Shown: positions 25,341-34,148 of the stretch, in pieces
Layout: every line of letters starts with the position of its first letter
Position numbering within the stretch: position 1 is the first letter of the stretch
From: Eucommia ulmoides
Lineage: Eukaryota > Streptophyta > Magnoliopsida > Garryales > Eucommiaceae
DNA length: 64,000 nt
Reading direction: 5' to 3'
Assembly: GCA_016647705.1 (NCBI GenBank)
Contig: JAENRU010000042.1
Coordinates: 496,001 to 560,000 of the forward strand
Position numbers and translations under genes: made by a program
The notes under the pieces: generated by a model
The model's input: only the letters and a program-made list of their open reading frames with translations
Told to the model about the DNA's origin: nothing
The model's database searches: none

Positions 25341-26962
25341 TTTATTTGGTTGGACGGAATGAAATAAAAGAAGTAATGGAATGAAATGAAATTGTCAATA
25401 AAATTACTATTTTATTATCTTATTTGTCTCATTATACCCTTATGAAATTATTATTCCATTATCTTGTTTGGTTGGTATGAAATGAGTGAAAGAATGTAAT
25501 GAAATATAATAAAATTCTCATTATGCCCTTATTACAAAATTTTATTATATTTCACTATTTCATTATTTCCCTCATTTTATTATATTTCACTATTTCATTC
25601 AATTTTAAGTTTCTGTTCTCAATTTTCAGTTTCTATTTTCTAATTTCTGTTTCTGTTCGCAATTTTCAGTTTCTGTTCTCAATTTTTCGTTCTTTAATTT
25701 TCTATTTTTATTTTCAATTTTCAGTTTATGTTCTCAATTTTTTGTTCCTGTTCTCAATTTTCTATTTCTGTTCTTAATTTTTAGCTTTTGTTCTCAATTT
25801 TCAATTTCCGTTCTCAATTTTATGTTCTCTAAGGTGGCGTTTGGTAACCGTTTCTGTTTCAATTCCAGCAGTGGGATGGGATGAGAATTTTGTTTTCTTT
25901 TTGGGAGTAGAATTGCGTTTGATAACGATAATTTTTTTTTTTGTTTTGGGAAGGAAATTATGTTTGGTAATGATTTTATCCTAAAATCTTTTTTTTTTTT
26001 TTTTTTCTCTTTTCAGTTTTGGCCTGACGGCGGTGGCGCTGTCGTCGGCCGGCCGGCGGTGCTCCGGCGGCGCCGTCGCCGGAGACGGCGGTGCTCCCGC
26101 CGGCGATGACCGGACGGCGGTGGCGCCGTCGCTGGCGACTGCCGAGAGTGGCCGGAAAAATTCCGGCCGGACGGTGACCGGCGACGGTCGCCGGAGATGA
26201 CCGGCGGCGGCGGACGGTCACCGGAGATGACCGCCGGCGGTCGGCCGGTAGGTGAATAGTGATCATGGGTTTTGGGAATGGAATGGAAATAATGAGAAAC
26301 AATTTTTTTTTGTTTCTTATTTCTTAAGAAAAAAGTGGGCACAATTCTCAAATGGAAATGAAATGAAAACGGAAACAAAAATTACCAAACGCTATTCCCA
26401 AACAGAATTCCCAAAAATCTGGGAATGGAATGGGATGGAAATGGTTACCAAACGGGGCCTAAATTTCTATTTTTGTTCTCAATTTTTAGTTTATGTTATC
26501 AATTTTCTGTTATCAATTTTCTGTTTTTGTTCTTAATTTTTATTTTTTATTCTCAATTTTCAGTTTCTATTCTCAATTTTATGTTTTCTAATTTTATACT
26601 TTTGTTCTCAATTTTCAGTTTATATCTTCAATTTTTTGTTTCTATTCTTAATTTTTTGTTCTCAATTTTCTGTTTCTATTCCAAATTTTCTGTTCTCTAA
26701 TTTTTGTTTCTGTTCGTAATTTTTAATTTTTGTTCTCAATTTTCAAGAGTCTAAATACAAGAGCTATTATGTAATTTAGGATGTTTATTCAATTGAGTTG
26801 GAATCTCATTCCACCCCATCTCAAATGGAATCCCATTCCACTCTATTTTATTCCAATGGAATCACAAAAATGATTCCATTGGAGAACCAAATAATAGAAT
26901 AAGAATTGAGGGCGGAATGCGATTCCATTCTGCCCCCGATTCCGTCCAACCAAATATGCCGT
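25341..26962. repeat. TIR-type repeat (copy 2), opposite orientation to copy 1, with nested MITE
   Basis: The left end reads TTTATTTGGTTGGACGGAAT and the right end ATTCCGTCCAACCAAATATG, an inverted repeat of about 17 bases. The interior is an irregular tandem of TTCTCAATTTTCAGTTTCTG-like units, the reverse complement of copy 1 (7249-7900). It is split by a separate 627-bp insertion at 25833-26459. No coding potential of its own. I did not find a convincing target-site duplication. Confidence 0.7.
25833..26459. mobile_element. Tourist-like (PIF/Harbinger) MITE with TAA target duplication
   Basis: A 627-bp element begins GGTGGCGTTTGGTAACC and ends GGTTACCAAACGGGGCC, forming terminal inverted repeats. 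It is flanked by TAA on both sides (25830-25832 and 26460-26462), the 3-bp target of PIF/Harbinger elements. The inner part 26020-26250 is unusually GC-rich, built on GCCGGCGG-like units, in contrast to the AT-rich flanks. It lies inside the repeat at 25341-26962, so it is the younger insertion. Confidence 0.85.
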
Positions 26963-27273
26963 TAAGGTATTGATGATCTACCGAAAAGACATTCTTTTGA
27001 GGAAATGGACAAAAAAAACTTTTGATCTGTTGTGTTAGTGTTACTTTGTATTTCTGTAGTGTTTTTTTAATTTCTAAACTACCAGACAACACAAATAAAA
27101 ACTAACCAAATATCACATTAATTAGATGCTAAAATCATTAATTGGATGCTAAAATTAAAATCAAAGTACAACTAGACATTATCAAATCCCACCCTACCAT
27201 TCTTAATTACCCTCCAAATATCATTAATTAAGAATGGGGGCATTTTAGTAATTTGACACTACCCTTTAGTTTT

Positions 27274-27283
27274 CTTATATAAT
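27274..27283 (+). promoter_or_regulatory. Probable TATA box of the AED3-like gene
   Basis: CTTATATAAT lies about 60 bases before the start codon, followed by a CT-rich leader. Spacing and sequence suit a plant core promoter with a short 5' UTR. Confidence 0.65.
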
Positions 27284-27339
27284 GTCACTCTCTTATCTCC
27301 TCTCCAAAACACCTGCAGTCCCTTCACTCATCTAAAGCC

Positions 27340-28662
27340 ATGGGCTTCACCATATTAGCCTTCATCCTCTTCACTCTCCTCCTCTCCACAAAGTCGCTAG
27401 CCGTCGATCCGTGCCCTCGATCCGAATCGGACGGCTCGGATCTCTCGATCGTACACATCTACGGCAAATGCTCGCCCTTCGGCCCGTCCAAGCCCGCGAC
27501 AACATGGGCCAACACGGTCATCAACATGGCCTCTAAAGACCCCCAAAGGGTTACCTACTTATCAAGCCTTGTGGCCCAAAAGCCCACTTCGGTCCCGATC
27601 GCTTCGGGCCAACAAATTTTCAACACAGGAAACTACGTGCTTCGGGCCAAAATCGGAACACCGGGCCAACTCATGTTTATGGTGATGGATACTAGTAGCG
27701 ACGAAGCGTGGGTACCGTGCAGTGGCTGCATTGGGTGTGGACCAAACACAGTATTTGCACCAAACGTGTCCACCACTTACGGGCCGTTGGATTGCGCCAG
27801 GCCTGAATGCACCCAAGTCAAGGGAGCATCTTGTCCAACCCTCGGAACCAGTTTCTGCTCGTTTAACAGATCGTACGGTGGAGATTCGTCGTTTTCTGCC
27901 ACATTGGTCCGCGATTCACTCGGTTTAGGTAACGACGTGATTCTCGGTTATGCTTTCGGATGTATAAACGAAATTTCGGGCCGGTCGATCCCACCACAAG
28001 GGTTATTGGGTTTGGGTCGGGGCTCCATGTCGTTGCTATCGCAATCCGGGTCGACTTATTCGGGCGTGTTCTCCTATTGTTTACCCAGTTTCAAATCGTA
28101 TTATTTTTCCGGGTCACTCAAACTCGGCCCGGTGGGTCAACCCAAGAGCATTAGGTTCACCCCGCTTTTGAAAAACCCGCACCGGCCGTCGCTGTACTAC
28201 TTGAATCTAACCGGGGTGAGCGTGGGTCGGGTTCCAGTGCCGATACCCGAGAATCTGATAGGATTTGATCCGAATACCGGAGCGGGTACGATCATTGATT
28301 CGGGTACGGTTATAACCCGATTCGTGCAGCCGGTATACGAGGTGATCCGAGACGAGTTCAGGAAGCAGGTGAAGGGGCCGTTCTCGGCGTTGGGGGCGTT
28401 CGACACGTGTTTTCCAGCGACGAACGAGGAGGTAGCACCGGCGATAAGGTTTCATTTCACGGGACTGGAGCTGGTTCTGCCGATGGAGAACAGCCTGATA
28501 CACAGCAGCGCGGGATCTGTGGCCTGTCTGGCGATGGCGGCGGCGCCGAACAACGTGAACTCGGTGTTGAATGTGATAGCGAATCTGCAGCAGCAGAATC
28601 TGAGGATATTGTTCGATACGGTGAACTCTCGATTGGGGATCGCTCGTGAACTGTGCAACTAG
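27340..28662 (+). CDS. AED3: Aspartyl protease AED3-like (A1 family, atypical plant type), intronless
   Basis: Secreted pepsin-like protease. AED3 of Arabidopsis is an apoplastic protein induced in systemic immunity and also present in xylem cells. Single exon of 440 residues. A signal peptide covers about 1-21 (hydrophobic stretch ending STKSLA before VDPCP). The pepsin fold shows both catalytic motifs: DTS at 117-119 in VMDTSSDEAWVPC, and DSGT at 320-323 in IIDSGTVITR. The plant insert is Cys-rich (CSGCIGCG). GGDSSFSATLV, GVFSYCLPS and NVIANLQQQNLRILFD match the AED3/At1g09750 group closely by recognition. The first motif is DTS rather than DTG, as in AED3 itself. Third-position GC is high compared with the flanks, as in other intronless genes here. 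Upstream lies a TATA box near 27274; downstream is simple spacer. Confidence 0.95.
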   Translation: MGFTILAFILFTLLLSTKSLAVDPCPRSESDGSDLSIVHIYGKCSPFGPSKPATTWANTVINMASKDPQRVTYLSSLVAQKPTSVPIASGQQIFNTGNYVLRAKIGTPGQLMFMVMDTSSDEAWVPCSGCIGCGPNTVFAPNVSTTYGPLDCARPECTQVKGASCPTLGTSFCSFNRSYGGDSSFSATLVRDSLGLGNDVILGYAFGCINEISGRSIPPQGLLGLGRGSMSLLSQSGSTYSGVFSYCLPSFKSYYFSGSLKLGPVGQPKSIRFTPLLKNPHRPSLYYLNLTGVSVGRVPVPIPENLIGFDPNTGAGTIIDSGTVITRFVQPVYEVIRDEFRKQVKGPFSALGAFDTCFPATNEEVAPAIRFHFTGLELVLPMENSLIHSSAGSVACLAMAAAPNNVNSVLNVIANLQQQNLRILFDTVNSRLGIARELCN

Positions 28663-29460
28663 AAACTTCTTTACTCTCTGGCACACAGTAAGGTGTGGAG
28701 TGTGTGTGGTGTTGGATATTGTAAAAGATAATGAATGAGTAGCATGCAAAAATAGGTGAATAATTTTGTTTGTTTTTGCTTGTTGGAGGTGGAAGAGGAT
28801 TAATAATCTTCTCCACTCTTATTGTTAAATGGTTGTGATTATGATTTAAATTGATGCACTTTATGTTTGTCGATGTCCGCTGCGTCTTCGAGAAATAGTT
28901 TTGTTTTTTAAATTATAAAGAATTTTGAAAGCACTTCCAAAGTTTTAAGACTAAATATATTTTTATATATTATTTCTAGAATCTTGAACAATAATTAGAA
29001 AGAAGAAACCCAAAATGGACAAACGGGGTCTTAATTAACTCAATAAAAAGAAGGGGCGCGCACCAATAGGTCCCTTTTCACAACATTCAAAAAGAAAGAT
29101 ACGGGAATTTATCCTAAGTAATTGAGCGTGAGAGTACCAATCAAATCCCAAGTTTTTTTTTTTTTTTTTTTTTTGCACTGATAGGTCATTTGTGTTTTTT
29201 CGTGACCATCCTGCCCCTGCAAGTGTCCAGTTTATGCATTCTTTGTTTCATTTCCTGGGATGCATTTAACGTTCGAGACTTGTATTCCACAAAACCTGGA
29301 CGTTGACTGTTGGACATCAAAATAACATGAAACTTGGTTGTTTTTGTGATTTCTTTGATGTTCAAAAAATAAACTTTTTACATCATATTAATCAGGAAAA
29401 AAAATCAGCGTTACAATGATGTGTTATTCGTGATTTTTGGCTGAGTTAATATGAAGTTGT
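28663..29460. other. 3' UTR of the protease gene and spacer
   Basis: Probable 3' UTR to about 28860, then AT-rich DNA with a poly-T run near 29150-29174. No gene seen. Confidence 0.6.
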
Positions 29461-29516
29461 TTGGGTGTTACATTCCACATTCGAATGGTGTGTGTGGAAT
29501 GTAACATCCAAATGTA
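29461..29516. repeat. Isolated cluster of the GAATGTAAC motif
   Basis: Within 56 bases there are two strong copies of the motif that fills the Mutator-like element at 46-56 kb: GTGTTACATTCCACA (minus sense) and TGTGGAATGTAACATCCA (plus sense), separated by a short spacer. This looks like a leftover piece of a related element lying just left of the LTR retrotransposon insertion site. Confidence 0.6.
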
Positions 29517-29576
29517 TGTGTTCTGGATGCACGGTGCTGTGTATCGTGAAGCACCAAATCATTCCCCCCCTGCCGC

Positions 29577-31795
29577 TGAACGCACCCCGATTTTCCAGAG
29601 AAAACAAAAAAAAAAAAAAATAGATATAGTGCCTATATATGCTTGGTGCTGGTAAAACGAGAAGGGTTTTTTTAAAAACGTCGATTTTCTCATTAAAATA
29701 TACTTAAGCCTGTTTCAGAAAAAAGGAGTCGCCACCTAGTATTGGGTTTAAATGATGTGCTAGGTCACCATATTTTTCTTTTTTTTTTTTGAAAATAATT
29801 TAAAAAAATGTGGCTCAAGTAAAATTTTACTCCAAAAATAACATGGTCTGACCCGAGATTCGTTTAAAGAGTTCGGGGGTCAGTTACGCTCGGGGAAGGT
29901 GTCAAGCACCCCAAGACGTCCGTCCAAAGACGGTACCTTATCCGATTAAGTCCAATTAGAATTTAAATCCGAATGTTTTTATTTTATTTTTAAATCCTCC
30001 TTATATACACATATACACATACCCACACATTGAGGGAAGTGATCTTCCTTCTAAACCTAGGCCGTTCTGATGGAAGGCTGGAAATTTTCCACCTCGTATC
30101 GTTAGCACATTATATTTAATACAAATTAAATAAAACACCCGCACACACGCATCGAGAGGAGTAATTCCCTTCTAAATTTAAGCCGTTCAAATTGAAGGTT
30201 GGGAATTTTCCACCTCGTATTGTTAGCACATTATATTTAATACAAATTAAATAAAACACCCGCATACACGCATCGAGGAGAGTAATTCCCTTCTAAATTT
30301 TAGCCATTCAAACTGAAGGTTGGGAATTTTCCACCTCGTATTGTTAGCACATTATATGTAATACAAATTAAATAAAACACCCGCACACACGCATCGAGGA
30401 GAGTAATTCCCTTCTAAATTTTAGCCATTCAAATTGAAGGTTGGGAATTTTTCACCTCGTATTTTTAGCACATTATATTTAATACAAATTAAATAAAACA
30501 CCCGCACACACGCATCGAGGAGAGTAATTCCCTTCTAAATTTTAGCCATTCAAATTGAAGGTTGGTAATTTTCCACCTCGTATTGTTAGCACATTATATT
30601 TAATACAAATTAAATAAAACACCCACACACACGCATCGAGGGGAGTAATTCCCTTCTAAATTTAGCCATTCAAATTGAAGGTTGGGAATTTTCCACCTCA
30701 TATTGTTAGCACATTATATTTAATACAAATTAAATAAAACACCCGTACACACGCATCGAGGAGAGTAATTCCCTTCTAAATTTTAGCCATTCAAATTGAA
30801 GGTTGGGAATTTTCCACCTCGTATTGTTAGCACATTATATTTAATACAAATTAAATAAAACACCCGCACACACGCATCGAGGGGAGTAATTCCCTTCTAA
30901 ATTTAAGCCGTTCAAATTGAAGGTTGGGAATTTTTCACCTCGTATTATTTACTCAAAAATAAAAAATAAAAAAATAAATAAAAATAAAAAGAAAATAAAA
31001 AGTAATAAATAAATAAATAAATAAATAATAAAGGAAGAAGAAAAAAATCTAATTTAAAAAAAAATTAGTATAATAACAACTTAAAAAATAAGAGTAAGAT
31101 TTACAACAGATGAAAATTTACCACCTTCTTGGAGATTTTTCTTCTTCAAAATTACAATAAAATGAAAATAATATTATTTTCTTCAAAATTTTTCTCAAGA
31201 TTTCCCATTTCCCTTACAAAAATTCCTCTAAAAAATTTCTTCCCCTCAAGATCCTCCCCCTTCTCCAAAACATCCTTCATCTATTTATAGGAAAAAAAAT
31301 GTGAAACTTGCCGACAAAAAAAAAAACAAAAAGTAGGAAAAATAATAAAAAAAAGGGGTGGGTGCACCGAAATTCGGTGCACCCAAAAGCAGGGGGGAAC
31401 ACCCCCCCTGCTGGCCGCATGTGCGGCCAGCTTTAAAGCTGGCCGCATATGCGGCCAGACCACTGGTCGCACCAGCGATCTTTTTGCAGCCCCCCACCCC
31501 CCCCTCGCGTTCGGTCCAAGCCTCTCTCGTTCTCGTCTGTTTCTTGTCCATTTTGTTCCGAATTAACACGTTTTTATTCCACTTCGAAAAATCTACAAAA
31601 CCAAAAAAATAAAAAAAAATAAAAAAAAATCAATTACTAATATTTAATTTACTTAAGAGATTAATAAAACTTAATTTAGCAGTATTAAACCGCATAAATA
31701 CGGTACAATCAAAATAAAATAAATAAAATAAAAAAAAGGTAACTATAAAATAAAGTATAATTTTTTGCAAGGCGGTCAAAAATGCCGTGTCTACA
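29577..31795 (-). repeat. 3' LTR of the Tat element
   Basis: 2219 bp. In element sense it starts TGTAGACACG and ends CGTTCA. Order in that sense: U3 with palindromes (about 31358-31480), TATA box CTATAAATAG (31281-31290), then a region with a seven-unit 120-bp tandem array (30101-30946) and a terminal segment shared with the other LTR. The array lies downstream of the TATA box and so would be in the transcript. Confidence 0.93.
30101..30946 (-). repeat. Seven-unit 120-bp tandem array within the 3' LTR
   Basis: Units begin near 30101, 30222, 30343, 30464, 30585, 30705 and 30826 with GTTAGCACATTATATTTAAT (or close variants), at a spacing of 120-121 bp. Each contains CACCCGCACACACGCATCGAG and TGGGAATTTTCCACCTCGTA. 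Unit-specific variants recur at the same places in the other LTR: unit 3 has ATATGTAATAC and unit 4 has TTTTTAGCA. Confidence 0.92.
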
Positions 31796-31808
31796 GCTGC
31801 CCCTCTTT
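31796..31808 (-). other. Polypurine tract of the Tat element
   Basis: In element sense, AAAGAGGGGCAGC stands directly before the 3' LTR. A purine run at this place primes plus-strand DNA synthesis in LTR retroelements. Confidence 0.75.
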
Positions 31809-33539
31809 GTCATGCAAGTTTACTTGCTTGACAAAGATAAAAAACCACGTCATTTTGATCGTCCCATTTTTATTTTATTTATTTTTTAGTTTATTTTCTA
31901 ATAATAGAACAAATAAAATAAAATGACTCATGACGAACAAGCGTACGTTTAGAGTAATAAAAGAAGACTCATGATGAACAAGTGTCCATTTAGAAAAATA
32001 AAAGAATGACTCATGACGATGTTCATGATAAACAAATGTCCGTTTAGAGGATCGTTTAGAAAAAAAAATGACTCCTGACAATACTCATGACGAACACGTG
32101 TCTGTTTAGAGGATTGTTTAGAGTAAAAAAATGACTCCTGACGATACTCATGACGAACACGTGTCCATTTAGAGGATCGTTTAGAGTAATAAAAAAAATG
32201 ACTCCTGACAATACTCATGACGAACACGTGTCTGTTTAGAGGATTGTTTAGAGTAATAAAAATTATTCGTGCCCCAGCCCTCTTGACCAGGGGCCTAAAG
32301 AAAGTTCAAGAGTATAAAATATGCCCTAACTTGTGACTGAGCCAGAATGAGAGAGCAAAGATATAAATGTGCCCCAGCCGAACTCTCAGATGACCGAACA
32401 TTTATAGATTGCCTGCGTACCTTAGTATTATGCCGAGGACCAAGTTTAGCGTAGTTCACTTTTCGTCCTTTTCAGGGCAAAACGCATACCTGGACGCTCA
32501 TTTTAGAGCTTTGGAACTTTCAGCAATAAAAAGTTTCTAATTTGAACTGGAAGGTAAGAAGTCTTTGTGAGAGAGAAATCCATGCTTCCATGTCCTTTGA
32601 AAAGCCTGTAATTGAACAAAAACACATGTAACACGAAAATTTAATTTGAAAAACTTGTCACTCTTTACGACTCGCAATTCCATCCAACCGGAAGGTAAGA
32701 AGTCTTTGTGAGAGAGAAATCCATGCTTCTATGTCATTTGAAAACCCTGTAATTGAACAAAAAACACATGTAACACGAAAATTTAGTTTGAAAAACTTGT
32801 CACTCTTTACGACTCGCAATTTCGTCCCCCCTTTTCAGTCGCAATCCCTCATTTGATGGCGCTTGACTTTCTCAGGTCACGGGACAGTATCGGGAGATTT
32901 TTCCGTCTCGTCCTTCTGTCAATCTTAGAGATGTACTTTCTGGAGGTTTTCTCCGGATTGTTGGCAGGGTCTGGTTTTTTGGACAACATCCCTATCAGCC
33001 TTTATTTCTCTGCACCCGCCGATTCTCACTTTCTCTTTTCTACTAGGCATCCTCAGTGCTTAGGAGAATCACATACTCCTGCTTGTTTTGTATTTTTTAA
33101 ATTCTGTAAAACTGATTTAACCAAATATGGGAAAAACGTGTAAAACCTTATCCCAAACAGGTATCTTTATCACCAGATATGTTGACTGCGAGATTTCAAG
33201 CCGGATTGTCTGACAAGTATGATTTCAATGAAAATTTGAGCCATATTCGATGTTCCTTTTCACAGATTCCAACTCTTGCTCAAATCCATCAAGTTCCGAA
33301 CACAGAAAAGTCTTTACGGTCATTGGAAGTCAACCGTAGTGGGAATTCCAAAAATGCCCCTAGGAGTGATCTAACTGTTCTTCTTCTTTTTTTTTTTTTT
33401 TTTTTGTGACACGGTCTCTACATTTTTCTCATAGCGCCCTTTCGAGTTTTCACCATGTTCGAGCCGTATTTTTTTTTTTTTTGGAAGCAACAGATAATCA
33501 CAAATTGAAATAAACTTACTTAGAAAATAAGGACATTTA
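31809..33539 (-). other. Long 3' untranslated region of the Tat element with two tandem repeats
   Basis: About 1.7 kb without a coding frame between the integrase end and the polypurine tract. One repeat at 31922-32262 has six units of 44-67 bp containing ACTCATGACGAACA and TTTAGAGGAT. Another at about 32549-32830 is a two-copy duplication of 141 bp starting GGAAGGTAAGAAGTC. Poly-T tracts occur at 33388-33406 and 33470-33482. Long non-coding tails are known in Tat/Ogre elements. Confidence 0.8.
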
Positions 33540-34106
33540 TTAGGCAAAGTATTTCTTTACAGAATCTGAGTTTAGGGGCTCGGGAAATACATCACCATCC
33601 ATTTCCTGGAGAATCAACGCTCCACCGCTCAAAGCCTTATAAACAACAAAAGGACCTTCCCAATTTGGCGCGAACTTACCCTTAGCTTCATCTTGGAAAT
33701 GAAAGATTTTCTTCAATACTAACTCACCGACCTTGAAGACTCTAGGGTATACCCGTTTATCATGAGCTCTAGAAATCCTCTGTCTGTAACACTGTCCGTG
33801 GCATATCGCTGTCAGCCGCTTTTCATCGATTAAACAAAGTTGGTCCAACCGTTGTTGTACCCATTCAGTTTCATCAAGCTCGGCCTCTATGAGCACTCGT
33901 AGAGATGGAATTTCCACCTCGGCTGGTATCACCGCTTCTGTGCCATAAACCAGAGAATAGGGGGTTGCCCCTGTCGAGGTCCGAACCGAGGTTCGGTAAG
34001 CCATCAAAGCATATGGCAACATATCATCCCACTCTTTATAATTGTCAATCATCTTCCGGAGAATTTTCTTTATATTTTTGTTGGCGGCTTCCACTGTTCC
34101 ATTCAT
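33540..34106 (-). CDS. Tat element integrase, C-terminal part
   Basis: An open stretch of 188 codons beginning MNGTVEAANKN. It contains the end of the integrase catalytic core region (ANKNIKKILRKM, YRTSVRTSTGATPYSLVYG), then the C-terminal segment with FKVGELVLKK and GKFAPNWEGPFVV, the GPY/F-type module of Ty3 integrases. It follows the main pol stretch. It belongs to the retrotransposon and is not a host gene. Confidence 0.88.
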   Translation of the reverse strand: MNGTVEAANKNIKKILRKMIDNYKEWDDMLPYALMAYRTSVRTSTGATPYSLVYGTEAVIPAEVEIPSLRVLIEAELDETEWVQQRLDQLCLIDEKRLTAICHGQCYRQRISRAHDKRVYPRVFKVGELVLKKIFHFQDEAKGKFAPNWEGPFVVYKALSGGALILQEMDGDVFPEPLNSDSVKKYFA

Positions 34107-34148
34107 TTTTGGACGGTAAGGCGCTGAGTTTTTGTGCTCGATCTTGAA

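Noticed and set aside
26013-26378. Arg/Pro-rich frames on the minus strand
   Set aside because: They are translations of the GC-rich repeat core inside the Tourist MITE.
28207-28749. Long frames antisense to the AED3-like gene
   Set aside because: Shadow frames caused by the high third-position GC of the real gene on the plus strand.
30101-30946. CRISPR-like array
   Set aside because: The 120-bp units are contiguous tandem repeats without unique spacers, in a plant LTR.
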